A program made the position numbers and the translations under genes. This document shows, piece by piece, positions 35,524 to 42,863 of a stretch of 64,000 nt of DNA. The notes under the pieces are model-generated. The model saw nothing but the letters and a program-made list of their open reading frames with translations, made no database searches and was not told where the DNA came from. Location of the stretch: assembly GCA_019456305.1 (NCBI GenBank), contig VRUD01000009.1:1-64000 (forward strand). The letters run 5' to 3'. This DNA comes from Cytophagales bacterium. GTDB taxonomy: Bacteria > Bacteroidota > Bacteroidia > Cytophagales > VRUD01. The first letter of the stretch is position 1. The number at the start of each line of letters is the position of its first letter.

Positions 35524-35995
35524 CATACACCCTACGCGTATCCTCACACTTTTCGTAGAGTACTCTATTAATAACATTTGCCACCGGATGAATGAAATCA
35601 GGAGCGATTTCTGTTAATGGCGCTAAAGTGAACTTCCTGTTAATAATTTCGGGATGGGGAATCTTCAGATCCTGGGTATTAATTACCAGATTATCGTAGT
35701 AGAGCATATCAATATCAATTATCCTTTCTGCCCATTTTTTACGTTTTTTCCTGCCAAGACCCTCTTCTATTTTTTTTATTTTTTGCAACACTTCATCGGG
35801 GCTAAAACCGGTTAATGCTTTTATTACCTGGTTTAAGAACAAGGGCTGGTCGCTGACTCCCCATGGCTCGGTTTCATATATTTTAGACCTTATAACTATT
35901 TTCCCGATGGAGTTGTTTATCAGTGAGAGGGCATTTTTTAAATTCTTTTCTCTATCTCCTAAATTGCTTCCGGATAGTAAATATAGCTCAGTCAT
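35510..35995 (-). CDS. folK: 2-amino-4-hydroxy-6-hydroxymethyldihydropteridine pyrophosphokinase
   Basis: 161 residues. HPPK transfers pyrophosphate from ATP to the pterin in folate synthesis. Landmarks are LLSGSNLGDREKNL near the start, YETEPWGVSDQPLFLN, and WAERIIDIDMLYYDN with the Mg-binding DxD (about 92-106). The ATG overlaps the stop of a decayed antitoxin gene by ATGA. The last residues (YVHGA) come from the repeat at 35446-35523. Confidence 0.95.
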   Translation of the reverse strand: MTELYLLSGSNLGDREKNLKNALSLINNSIGKIVIRSKIYETEPWGVSDQPLFLNQVIKALTGFSPDEVLQKIKKIEEGLGRKKRKKWAERIIDIDMLYYDNLVINTQDLKIPHPEIINRKFTLAPLTEIAPDFIHPVANVINRVLYEKCEDTRRVYVHGA

Positions 35996-36190
35996 TGGTC
36001 ATTGATTTCATATTTTTTCTTATTTAATAACTTTGTTTTGTTAAGCATATCCCTGTGTTTTATACGAATGGTATCAATTTCAAAATCCATCTGCAAATTC
36101 ATCCAAAATTCTGCTTTTATGCCTAAAGCATTTTCTAATTTTATAGCAAACTCAGGTGTAATATCTGTTTTATCTATTAATATTTTATTG
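35992..36190 (-). pseudogene. HigA/VapI-like antitoxin, C-terminal fragment
   Basis: The frame reads YYNKILIDKTDITPEFAIKL and then ENALGIKAEFWMNLQMDFEI, the C-terminal half of XRE antitoxins of the HigA type. The recognition helices are missing and no start codon fits. It follows on, with a frame change, from the HicB-like gene at 36185. The two may be a broken fusion or two overlapped fragments. Confidence 0.65.
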
Positions 36191-36460
36191 TAATACTTGA
36201 GTGCTATTTCTTTTTAGTTCAATTTCTAATTTTTGTTCAACTTCAATAGGGTAATAATTTCGGGATTTAATTATTGTAGGATTAGGGATTTTGATATCCC
36301 TCTCAAAATCAGATCCCAAAACCCCATTCAGAGCTTCACCGGCATTTTTAATAGCTTCCTCAATAGTTTCTCCTTCAGTGAAAATATTTTTAAAATCAGG
36401 AAAGGTTACTAAATAACCATCCTCATTTCTATCTTTTATTATTTTGGCATAATAAAACAT
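36185..36460 (-). CDS. HicB-like antitoxin, possibly truncated
   Basis: 91 residues with the HicB fold: FYYAKIIKDRNEDGYLVTFP, then EGETIEEAIKNAGEALNGVL. A HicB with a C-terminal DNA-binding domain would be longer. The frame ends after RNSTQVLQ, where a one-base shift leads into HigA-like text. No hicA toxin is adjacent, so it is an orphan or decaying antitoxin. Confidence 0.7.
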   Translation of the reverse strand: MFYYAKIIKDRNEDGYLVTFPDFKNIFTEGETIEEAIKNAGEALNGVLGSDFERDIKIPNPTIIKSRNYYPIEVEQKLEIELKRNSTQVLQ

Positions 36461-36597
36461 AATATTGCTAACCTTTTTTTCAACTCCTTACCTGACATTT
36501 TCTTAACGTATTAAGCAACATTAAAATTACATTTGGATGAATTATTTTTCATATAAAATTCAGAAAACACCCACATCTTCTTCTGTAGCTAAATTCT

Positions 36598-36969
36598 TTA
36601 GCTGCTGCTGCCCAATCTTCCGATTCCTAATTGAAAGCAGAGAGACTCTATTATTTCAGCTTGTTTGTCAGGGTCGTCCATAACTCCATATTCTGAAAGA
36701 AGTCGCCCTTTGTCAAGTGTTCGTATCTGATAGCAGAGTACAATGGATTCCTTTTCAAGTCCATACCGTCCTGCTTCGATAAGTGTTTCATTAGGATATA
36801 TAGTTCTTCTTGTTTTTCTACTTGTCAACGGCAGTACATTCACTACTCTAAGTATTTTATTGATTTCAGTCTCGCTAATAATCAGTACTGGTCGTGTTTT
36901 TCCTTGTTCGGATCCTACAACTGGATCAAGTCCTGCTTTCCAGATACTCCATTTTTTGACGATTTTCAT
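36598..36969 (-). CDS. PemK/MazF-family toxin
   Basis: 123 residues with the MazF-like fold. KKWSIWKAGLDPVVGSEQGK leads to the motif TRPVLIIS, followed by VNVLPLTSRKTRR. MazF-type toxins are ribonucleases that cut mRNA at short sites. The start overlaps the preceding antitoxin stop by ATGA. The gene looks intact. Confidence 0.88.
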   Translation of the reverse strand: MKIVKKWSIWKAGLDPVVGSEQGKTRPVLIISETEINKILRVVNVLPLTSRKTRRTIYPNETLIEAGRYGLEKESIVLCYQIRTLDKGRLLSEYGVMDDPDKQAEIIESLCFQLGIGRLGSSS

Positions 36970-37193
36970 AATGTTTCTGAGTCAATGGAGTTGAAGTCAT
37001 TTTCTATTTCTTGCAAGTCTGCCATGAAAAGCGGGTCAGTAGGAGCTTTTTTTAATTGTTCAAGCTTCTTAGATAGTGAGTCGACATTGTCGTCAAGGAT
37101 TACCATAACTTTCCTTTTTTTTCTAAATGTCTGAGGAAGTTTAATAATAAGCCTATTGTCAGTCGGTATTTCATATATTTGTCTGTGTCTCAT
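36966..37193 (-). CDS. Antitoxin of the PemK/MazF module
   Basis: 75 residues. A short basic N-terminal part with IIKLPQTFRKKRKVMVILDD, of the size of an AbrB/MazE-like or related DNA-binding module, precedes an acidic tail (ADLQEIENDFNSIDSETL) that would wrap the toxin. It precedes the toxin with a 4-nt overlap. The exact antitoxin family is not clear to me. Confidence 0.75.
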   Translation of the reverse strand: MRHRQIYEIPTDNRLIIKLPQTFRKKRKVMVILDDNVDSLSKKLEQLKKAPTDPLFMADLQEIENDFNSIDSETL

Positions 37194-37307
37194 TTTACAT
37201 CTTTTCGGATTTCACGTTTCCATTTTTTACTAAACTGTTCAGTCAGTTTTCGATTTTGTCCGAAACTAATTGATGTGATAAAAATCAGAAATGTCAATAT
37301 TTTTAGT

Positions 37308-37466
37308 TCATTTCTCAAATGTGTTATAACCATCGGATAATAAAAAATGCCAGCTTGCCCATAACTCTTTTATATGTATTACAAATGTTTGCTCTTGTTC
37401 GGTTACGAAGATTAAACGGTATTGATCATTTAACCTGATAGAATATTCACCATCAATATAAACGTA
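37308..37466 (-). pseudogene. RelE/HigB-like toxin fragment
   Basis: The frame reads FYVYIDGEYSIRLNDQYRLI and then FVTEQEQTFVIHIKELW. GEYSIRLNDQYRLIF matches the core of RelE/HigB/ParE toxins (catalytic Arg strand). An in-frame stop precedes it and there is no start, so it is a fragment. The remaining parts of 37194-37635 hold a small hairpin (AAAGTTCGCTAA/TTAGCGAACTTT near 37477-37503) and no gene. Confidence 0.6.
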
Positions 37467-37581
37467 AAATCAAATTAAAAGTTCGCTAATTTAGCGAACT
37501 TTTAATAATAAGTAAAAAAATAAAAAGTTTACAATTTCTGCAAATTTATAGTAAAAAGTTTATACCTACTATTTTGCAATA

Positions 37582-37615
37582 AAAAAAGCCGCTCTCAATT
37601 TGGAGCGGCTTTTTT
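37582..37615. terminator. Strong bidirectional terminator
   Basis: AAAAAAGCCGCTC (37582-37594) and GAGCGGCTTTTTT (37603-37615) are perfect complements around an 8-nt loop, with A and T runs at the two ends. It follows the minus-strand lipoprotein gene by 20 bp. A one-armed copy is at 4499-4567. Confidence 0.85.
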
Positions 37616-37635
37616 ATTCACAAACACTAATACAA

Positions 37636-38457
37636 TTAGTTCTTTTTATATTTAAATGACATCTTGCCTTTGTTAGTAGCAGCAATATTACAAGTAACAT
37701 CAGTAGGACTTATGCTTGTAATTTCGATTAAGGCATAAGTAGTGCCTCCTCTTAATTTCGCTATGTAAACATCATTAGCACTTGGAGTAATCGTTGAAGT
37801 TGGAGTACCTGCACTATATTCAGCAATAGCAGATGTTTCTGATGTACTAGCATAAGTACCTGTAGATTTAATATACATAGTACTGTTACCTGTACCAGTT
37901 CCCCAATTACCGGTAAATGTAGCTCCAATACCATCTGTATTCTTCATATCCTTATCAACTTCAGATCCAGACCCTGCGACAACTGCGCCTGCTACTAAGT
38001 CATAAGCGCCAGTACAGCCTGATGGCCCTTGAATATGATATAACGCACCTGTTTTTTCAGTTATAGTGCCAAAAGAAGCTACAACAACTGTAATTGTGGT
38101 ACTTGCCGTTTTATCATTTTTATCTGTAACTGTACAGGTATAATCATAATCACCTGCACCAGAAGGAGGTGTATCAGTTAAAGTGTCTGTATAGCTACCA
38201 CCTGAAATACTTTTAGGGTAACCTGATAAAGCAGTACCACTTCTTGTAACTGTGTAGCTACTAAGATTTTTGTCGCCTTTTGTAGCGATTGCTACTATCA
38301 TGATTGATTCGCCTATATCTATAGTAGTATTACTGGTAAGACCTGGAGTTATTAATCCGATAGTGGGCGGCACCGCCTCCTCATCTTTTTTACACCCAAA
38401 AAAGACAACCACGCTTGCAATAGCAAGCAACGAAAATAAATACAATAATTTTTTCAT
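37636..38457 (-). CDS. Lipoprotein with Ig/PKD-like domain
   Basis: 273 residues. The signal peptide ends in VVVFFGCKKDEE, a lipobox followed by the KKDEE tail common in Bacteroidota surface lipoproteins. Residues about 30-130 form a beta-sandwich-like domain (TVTDKNDKTASTTITVVVAS). The rest is rich in Gly, Ser and Thr and includes SFGTITEKTGALYHIQGPSG. Probably exposed on or under the outer membrane; no ligand can be inferred. Confidence 0.85.
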   Translation of the reverse strand: MKKLLYLFSLLAIASVVVFFGCKKDEEAVPPTIGLITPGLTSNTTIDIGESIMIVAIATKGDKNLSSYTVTRSGTALSGYPKSISGGSYTDTLTDTPPSGAGDYDYTCTVTDKNDKTASTTITVVVASFGTITEKTGALYHIQGPSGCTGAYDLVAGAVVAGSGSEVDKDMKNTDGIGATFTGNWGTGTGNSTMYIKSTGTYASTSETSAIAEYSAGTPTSTITPSANDVYIAKLRGGTTYALIEITSISPTDVTCNIAATNKGKMSFKYKKN

Positions 38458-38608
38458 TTTTTTAATAATTTAGGTTTTAAGTTGAATATTTCATCCCGCT
38501 TCATGTACGGGATATCCACCCCCCAACTGGGAGGTGGGATTTTTTGAACGCACAAAGATATGTGTTTTTTTTTAAATGCAAAAAATTTTTAAACTTTTTT
38601 TATACAAC

Positions 38609-38784
38609 CGATGCCAATATACTTTAAAATGCTAATACTAAAATGCTAATATACTAATTAATACTAATTATACTAATGCCCACCGCTGAGACCCAAAAGA
38701 GATTAATGCAAATACTTGTAGTGTGTCTTTTATTCGTATCATTAGTATAAATTCGTATATTAGCATTTTAAAGTATATTAGCAT
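38609..38784. mobile_element. AT-rich MITE-like element, copy 2
   Basis: Terminal arms ATGCCAATATACTTTAAAAT and TTTTAAAGTATATTAGCAT pair with one mismatch over 27 bp. The centre CCCACCGCTGAGACCCAAAA is identical to copy 1. It ends 26 bp before the SiaC gene. The rest of 38458-38810 shows no gene. Confidence 0.85.
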
Positions 38785-38810
38785 TTTTTTATTAGTATAG
38801 AAATAACATT

Positions 38811-39185
38811 ATGGAACCACTGCTAATCGAACCAACTCATAATTCACCAAAAGTAATATTCGATCCGGCAAATAATAAATTTGAAATTTCAGGCCGATCT
38901 TTACCTGAAAATATAGTGCTTTTTTATAACCCGGTACGGGAATGGCTGAATATTTATGCTAAGAATCCCAATCCTGCAACAAATTTTGAAATCAAGCTCA
39001 CCTACTATAATTCTGCTACATTTAAAGTAATGTCTGCTATCTTTCAAACGCTCTCTAAAATATACAATGAAGGGTTTGAGGTTACAATTTACTGGTATCA
39101 TGAAGAAGATGATCTTGAATTCAAAGATGAAGTGGACTATCTTTTTGAAATGGTTGATGTGCCTTTTGAGTATGTGAGCTATTAA
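38811..39185 (+). CDS. SiaC family regulatory phosphoprotein (DUF1987)
   Basis: 124 residues of the DUF1987/SiaC family. Signature text is TPEN-like GRSLPENIVLFYNPVREWL (29-47), then LTYYNSATFKVMSAIFQTL, with the phosphorylated Thr/Ser region around YNSAT. In Pseudomonas, SiaC is phosphorylated by SiaB and dephosphorylated by the PP2C phosphatase SiaA, controlling a diguanylate cyclase and aggregation. Here a PP2C gene converges on it 51 bp away, and no SiaB or SiaD is adjacent. A partner-switch role is therefore likely but incomplete in this window. Confidence 0.9.
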   Translation: MEPLLIEPTHNSPKVIFDPANNKFEISGRSLPENIVLFYNPVREWLNIYAKNPNPATNFEIKLTYYNSATFKVMSAIFQTLSKIYNEGFEVTIYWYHEEDDLEFKDEVDYLFEMVDVPFEYVSY

Positions 39186-39236
39186 TAAATGACGAAGTAC
39201 GAATGACGAAGTACGAAATTCGTGCTTTACCATTAA

Positions 39237-40901
39237 TCAAACCCTCACCCCAATCACCATCATATCATCCACCTGCTCACCCTTTCCAATCCAATCATTT
39301 ATGGTCTTGCGCAGCAATTCTTTTTGCTCCGCCATAGTTTTTGATTGAATGGAAAGCAAAAGTTCTTTGAATGACTTCATCATGAACTTTCTGTCATCAG
39401 GGCCGCCAAACTGGTCAACAAACCCATCGGAAAAGATATAAATGGTATCACCTTTTTTAAGGTCTATTTTGTGATTTGTAAAATTATAATCCAATTCAGT
39501 ATGTCCGCCAATAGATTTTTTATCACCCTTAATTACGGCTCCTTCAAAACCTGGTTTCTTCTGTGTCTCTTCCAAAGGGGGTGAAAAGAAAGGGAGGGCA
39601 TTTTTATAAATTTCTGTTGCTATTACATTTTTTCGTATTATAAACAACGGGTTACATGCTCCTGCAAATTGTAGTGAATGGGGATTTTGTAGAGACGTTA
39701 CATGTAACGTCTCTACAAAATCCCCATTCACTACCTCTATTTTACAAAGGGTCATATCCATCCCATCTTCTGCTTGCTGCTCAAAGCCTTTCCTGGTGAA
39801 GACTTTTTTCACCGCCCTGTTTAGCTGCGATAATATGTCACCAGGTGTGTCCACACCTTTTTCAATGATTATGTGGTTTAACAGGTCGTTTCCAATCATT
39901 GACAGAAAGGCGCCCGGTACCCCATGCCCTGTACAATCACATGCGGCAATAAAAACAGTAGAAGAAGCCCCCCTAACAGCCCCCCTTCCGTCCCCCCAAA
40001 GGGGGGAGACTTTGCCAACCCCTTTCCCTTTGGGAAGTGTGGCGGGAAAGTCCCCCATTTGGGGAGGACGATGTCTAATGGACATCGGGCCAGCATTGCG
40101 GGAGGCAGGGGGGCTGTTAGGGGAGCTGCTATGAAACCAATAAAAGTCTCCGCTCACTATATCTTTTGGCTGAAAAAATATAAAATGATCTGATAAAATA
40201 TTTTTCAGCTCTTGCTCATTAGGAAGAATTGCCTGCTGAATATTACCGGCATAACGAATACTGTCCATTATTTCTTTGTTCTTGTCGTCTACTTTCTTCT
40301 TTTCCCGTTCATAATTAGCTTCAGCGTTTTGCACACTCTGGTGGAAAACAAACCCGATGCCTGCTGCTACAATAATAAGCGAGACACCTAATTTAATCAC
40401 CGTTTTTTCCACATCATCAGGGTTCCCGGTAGGAATAACGGACAGCCCATACTTATACACCAGAATAAATGCGACAATGGAAACCGCAACAAACCCCAGT
40501 TTGAAGATGAGTTTAAAATCAGTGAGAAATACTACAAGCGGCATTAACAAGAATAAGTAGTGAACACCCAATTCTGATCCAAATACCTGTACACCGATGA
40601 TCGAATGCCCTGACATCTCCAGGAACCAGACCACTATGCTCCAGTTCAGAAATCCTCTGTAAACCAGCCACAAGGCAAACACGTACATCATCCCTCCTGC
40701 TATCATTGAAAGTTGGAATAACCCCAATAAGGGAACTGAAGGATCCGTAGCATCTTTGACAAACAACATTATGTGGATGAACAAGAAGAACAGGTACATG
40801 TACCCCATAACCCGCTCGCTCCGGTTGAACGCAGTCTCACCTTGTTTTACCTTTTTAAGGTTCAATAGATCCTTAAGCGATCGTTTTATTTGTTTTGTCA
40901 T
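39237..40901 (-). CDS. Membrane SpoIIE/PP2C phosphatase with two in-frame repeats
   Basis: 554 residues. About six membrane helices (30-190), a short coiled coil (NAEANYEREKKKVDDKNKEI) and a SpoIIE-type PP2C domain. Metal motifs are KDIVSGDFYWF, CDCTGHGVPGAF, EDGMDMTLCKI and FSDGFVDQFGGPDD. Two repeats lie in frame: family B at residues about 256-313, in the loop between SGDFYWF and the next strand, and the TAGAGACGTT palindrome at about 389-410 (VETLHVTSLQNP). SiaC converges on it, so it may act on that protein. Confidence 0.9.
   Translation of the reverse strand: MTKQIKRSLKDLLNLKKVKQGETAFNRSERVMGYMYLFFLFIHIMLFVKDATDPSVPLLGLFQLSMIAGGMMYVFALWLVYRGFLNWSIVVWFLEMSGHSIIGVQVFGSELGVHYLFLLMPLVVFLTDFKLIFKLGFVAVSIVAFILVYKYGLSVIPTGNPDDVEKTVIKLGVSLIIVAAGIGFVFHQSVQNAEANYEREKKKVDDKNKEIMDSIRYAGNIQQAILPNEQELKNILSDHFIFFQPKDIVSGDFYWFHSSSPNSPPASRNAGPMSIRHRPPQMGDFPATLPKGKGVGKVSPLWGDGRGAVRGASSTVFIAACDCTGHGVPGAFLSMIGNDLLNHIIIEKGVDTPGDILSQLNRAVKKVFTRKGFEQQAEDGMDMTLCKIEVVNGDFVETLHVTSLQNPHSLQFAGACNPLFIIRKNVIATEIYKNALPFFSPPLEETQKKPGFEGAVIKGDKKSIGGHTELDYNFTNHKIDLKKGDTIYIFSDGFVDQFGGPDDRKFMMKSFKELLLSIQSKTMAEQKELLRKTINDWIGKGEQVDDMMVIGVRV
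39671..39734. repeat. Perfect 64-bp palindrome inside the phosphatase gene
   Basis: Positions 39671-39702 are the exact reverse complement of 39703-39734. The core TAGAGACGTTACATGTAACG is related to 312-369. It is translated without a stop, adding about 21 residues just before LQFAGACNPLF, a conserved PP2C strand. Confidence 0.9.
39962..40135 (-). repeat. In-frame coding repeat, family B, copy 1
   Basis: Encodes PASRNAGPMSIRHRPPQMGD and then KGKGVGKVSPLWGDGRGAV. The DNA carries CCCCCCTTTGGGG-type inverted blocks. Copy 2 at 49431-49575 encodes LASRNAGPMSTGHRPPQRGD in the same frame. Confidence 0.88.
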
Positions 40902-40950
40902 ATGAGATAAGCAATTTGTTTTGCATTATTTAATGATAATTAATCAACAA

Positions 40951-41505
40951 CTACACTCCCTCATAAATATCTTTCAGAGCTAATTTAACTGAGAGTTTAC
41001 TTAATACTATTGTATCGTTTAGCGAACTGTATGTATTTAGCATCCACATTTGGCCTTTACCCCTTGTATAACATTCAACGAGATATTCTTTTTGAGAGAC
41101 CATGATATAATATTGCAAAGATTTGATATTGCGATACTTTACAAATTTAAAACCCCTGTCTTGATCTTCGGTGCTTTTTGATAAGACTTCAATAATGAGA
41201 AATGGGTATTTGATTATATATTCATCATTGTCTCTATTGTCACATGTAACTATTACATCAGGATAAGGATAATATTTATCCTTTAGGGCTTCTATTTTAA
41301 CGTCTTCCATATATACATTGCATTTTTTTCCTTTAAGGGCATTTTTTAAAGCTAGGATACAATTAATTGCAATTGAATTATGCTTTTTAGTTTCGCCCGC
41401 CATAGCAAACATTTCTCCCTGATAATATTCATGCCTGATCTCTGAATTTTTCTCAAGCTCAAAATATTCTTCAACAGACATCTTTTTTTTTATTGCTTCT
41501 TCCAT
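40951..41505 (-). CDS. Uma2 family (DUF820) endonuclease-like protein
   Basis: 184 residues. MSVEEYFELEKNSEIRHEYY and YPDVIVTCDNRDND precede YPFLIIEVLSKSTEDQDRG, a PD-(D/E)xK-like core of the DUF820/Uma2 family. These proteins occur in many copies in some phyla and their function is unknown; a nuclease role is inferred from the fold. It stands alone between the phosphatase and psd. Confidence 0.88.
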   Translation of the reverse strand: MEEAIKKKMSVEEYFELEKNSEIRHEYYQGEMFAMAGETKKHNSIAINCILALKNALKGKKCNVYMEDVKIEALKDKYYPYPDVIVTCDNRDNDEYIIKYPFLIIEVLSKSTEDQDRGFKFVKYRNIKSLQYYIMVSQKEYLVECYTRGKGQMWMLNTYSSLNDTIVLSKLSVKLALKDIYEGV

Positions 41506-41582
41506 TGTTTTTATTTTTCCGAAAGATAATAAAAAATAGAAAATTAAACTTTAATTTGGTCATTTTTTATTAACTTTTTTTA

Positions 41583-41590
41583 TAAATTTG
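41583..41590 (+). promoter_or_regulatory. TAnnTTTG box immediately before psd
   Basis: TAAATTTG matches the -7 consensus, with TTTG 24 bp upstream at 41555-41558. It ends 4 bp before the ATG, so the mRNA would start at or near the start codon (leaderless). Confidence 0.35.
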
Positions 41591-41594
41591 TATT

Positions 41595-42272
41595 ATGACA
41601 ATACATAAAGAGGGCTACAAGTTGCTGATCATATTTTTCATAATATTGGTGGTAATAAACCTGATCGTCTATTTATTCGTTCCTGAGGATCCTGCAAAAC
41701 CCGGAATGGTTAAGTTTCTTCGAATTGCAACTACTTCCATCAGTGTTATACTTTACGTGCTGCTTCTGAACTTTTTCAGGAACCCGAAAATTGAAATTAT
41801 ACTAAATCCCAATCATGTGCTTGCTCCAGCAGATGGAAAGGTTGTGGCTATTGGAGAGGTTAACGAAACAGAGTATTTTAATAAAACTCGCAGACAAATT
41901 TCCATCTTCATGTCACCGCTCAATGTGCATATCAACAGAAACCCGGTTTCCGGGACTATCAAATATTTTAAATACCATCCGGGCAACTATTTGGTCGCCT
42001 GGCATCCTAAGTCAAGCGCCAAAAATGAACGAACCACGGTTGTTTATGAAACAGAGAATAAACATCAAATTTTAGTAAGACAAATTGCTGGCGCTGTGGC
42101 AAGGAGGATATCGTGTTATGTAAAACAGGGTGATGTGGTTAAGCAGGGAGATGAGCTGGGGTTTATAAAGTTTGGTTCGCGTCTGGATGTGTTGCTGCCG
42201 CTTGATGCCAAATTAAATATTAAAATTGGTGATAAAACTGTGGGGGGAGAGACGGTTATTGCTGAGTTGTAG
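41595..42272 (+). CDS. psd: Phosphatidylserine decarboxylase family protein
   Basis: 225 residues, the short PSD type. Two N-terminal membrane helices (10-30 and 45-60) precede LAPADGKVVAIGEV, SPLNVHINRNPVSG and the self-cleavage motif FIKFGSRLDVLLP. Cleavage between G194 and S195 would give the pyruvoyl group. It converts phosphatidylserine to phosphatidylethanolamine in the inner membrane. pssA, often its neighbour, is absent from the window. Confidence 0.95.
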   Translation: MTIHKEGYKLLIIFFIILVVINLIVYLFVPEDPAKPGMVKFLRIATTSISVILYVLLLNFFRNPKIEIILNPNHVLAPADGKVVAIGEVNETEYFNKTRRQISIFMSPLNVHINRNPVSGTIKYFKYHPGNYLVAWHPKSSAKNERTTVVYETENKHQILVRQIAGAVARRISCYVKQGDVVKQGDELGFIKFGSRLDVLLPLDAKLNIKIGDKTVGGETVIAEL

Positions 42273-42314
42273 TGCATATGTGGTTGAGTCTTGCTTTATC
42301 ACCTATTTTCCCTT

Positions 42315-42797
42315 TCATAAATTAATATTTTTTTCAATAATGACCCCTAATTGCACCAAATAATATTTATCCACTTCACCAAAATCATCCAGCTTATCAC
42401 TATCAATGTCCAGGATAAGCGTCACTTCCTCATTTTTAAATACCGGCACAACGATTTCAGACCTGGTTTCACTGCTGCAGGCGATATGCCCCGAAAATTT
42501 ATTTACATCCGGCACAATAATAGTTTCTTTTTGTGAATAACAAGCTCCACATACGCCTTTATTAAAAGGGATACGCGTACATGCCACAGGACCCTGAAAA
42601 GGACCTAACACCAGACCCGATTCCTTTACAAAATAAAACCCAACCCAGAAAAAATCCATCCCATACTTCAGCGCTGCTACAATGTTTGAAAGGTTGGCGA
42701 TCAAATCGGCCTCGTTTTCTAACAAAGATGAGATTTGAATTAATAAGGATCTGTATTTTTCTTTTTTGTTTTTTATGGCGGCTGTTTCTTCCATCAT
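42315..42797 (-). CDS. GAF-domain free methionine-R-sulfoxide reductase
   Basis: 160 residues consisting of one GAF domain. The three conserved cysteines are C73 (VACTRIPF), C83 (KGVCGAC) and C107 (FSGHIACSSETRSEIVVPV), matching the catalytic set of fRMsr. The enzyme repairs free methionine-R-sulfoxide using thioredoxin. It is transcribed away from the TPR gene, with a 66-bp divergent gap. Confidence 0.93.
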   Translation of the reverse strand: MMEETAAIKNKKEKYRSLLIQISSLLENEADLIANLSNIVAALKYGMDFFWVGFYFVKESGLVLGPFQGPVACTRIPFNKGVCGACYSQKETIIVPDVNKFSGHIACSSETRSEIVVPVFKNEEVTLILDIDSDKLDDFGEVDKYYLVQLGVIIEKNINL

Positions 42798-42863
42798 AAA
42801 CTATTTTTAATAACTTTGAAACCTTGTAAAAATAATTGCTGCTTGTCAAAACTACTTAATTTA

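Noticed and set aside
39796-40193. Plus-strand proline-rich frames over the phosphatase gene
   Set aside because: They arise from the antisense of the family-B repeat; the minus strand has a complete PP2C domain.
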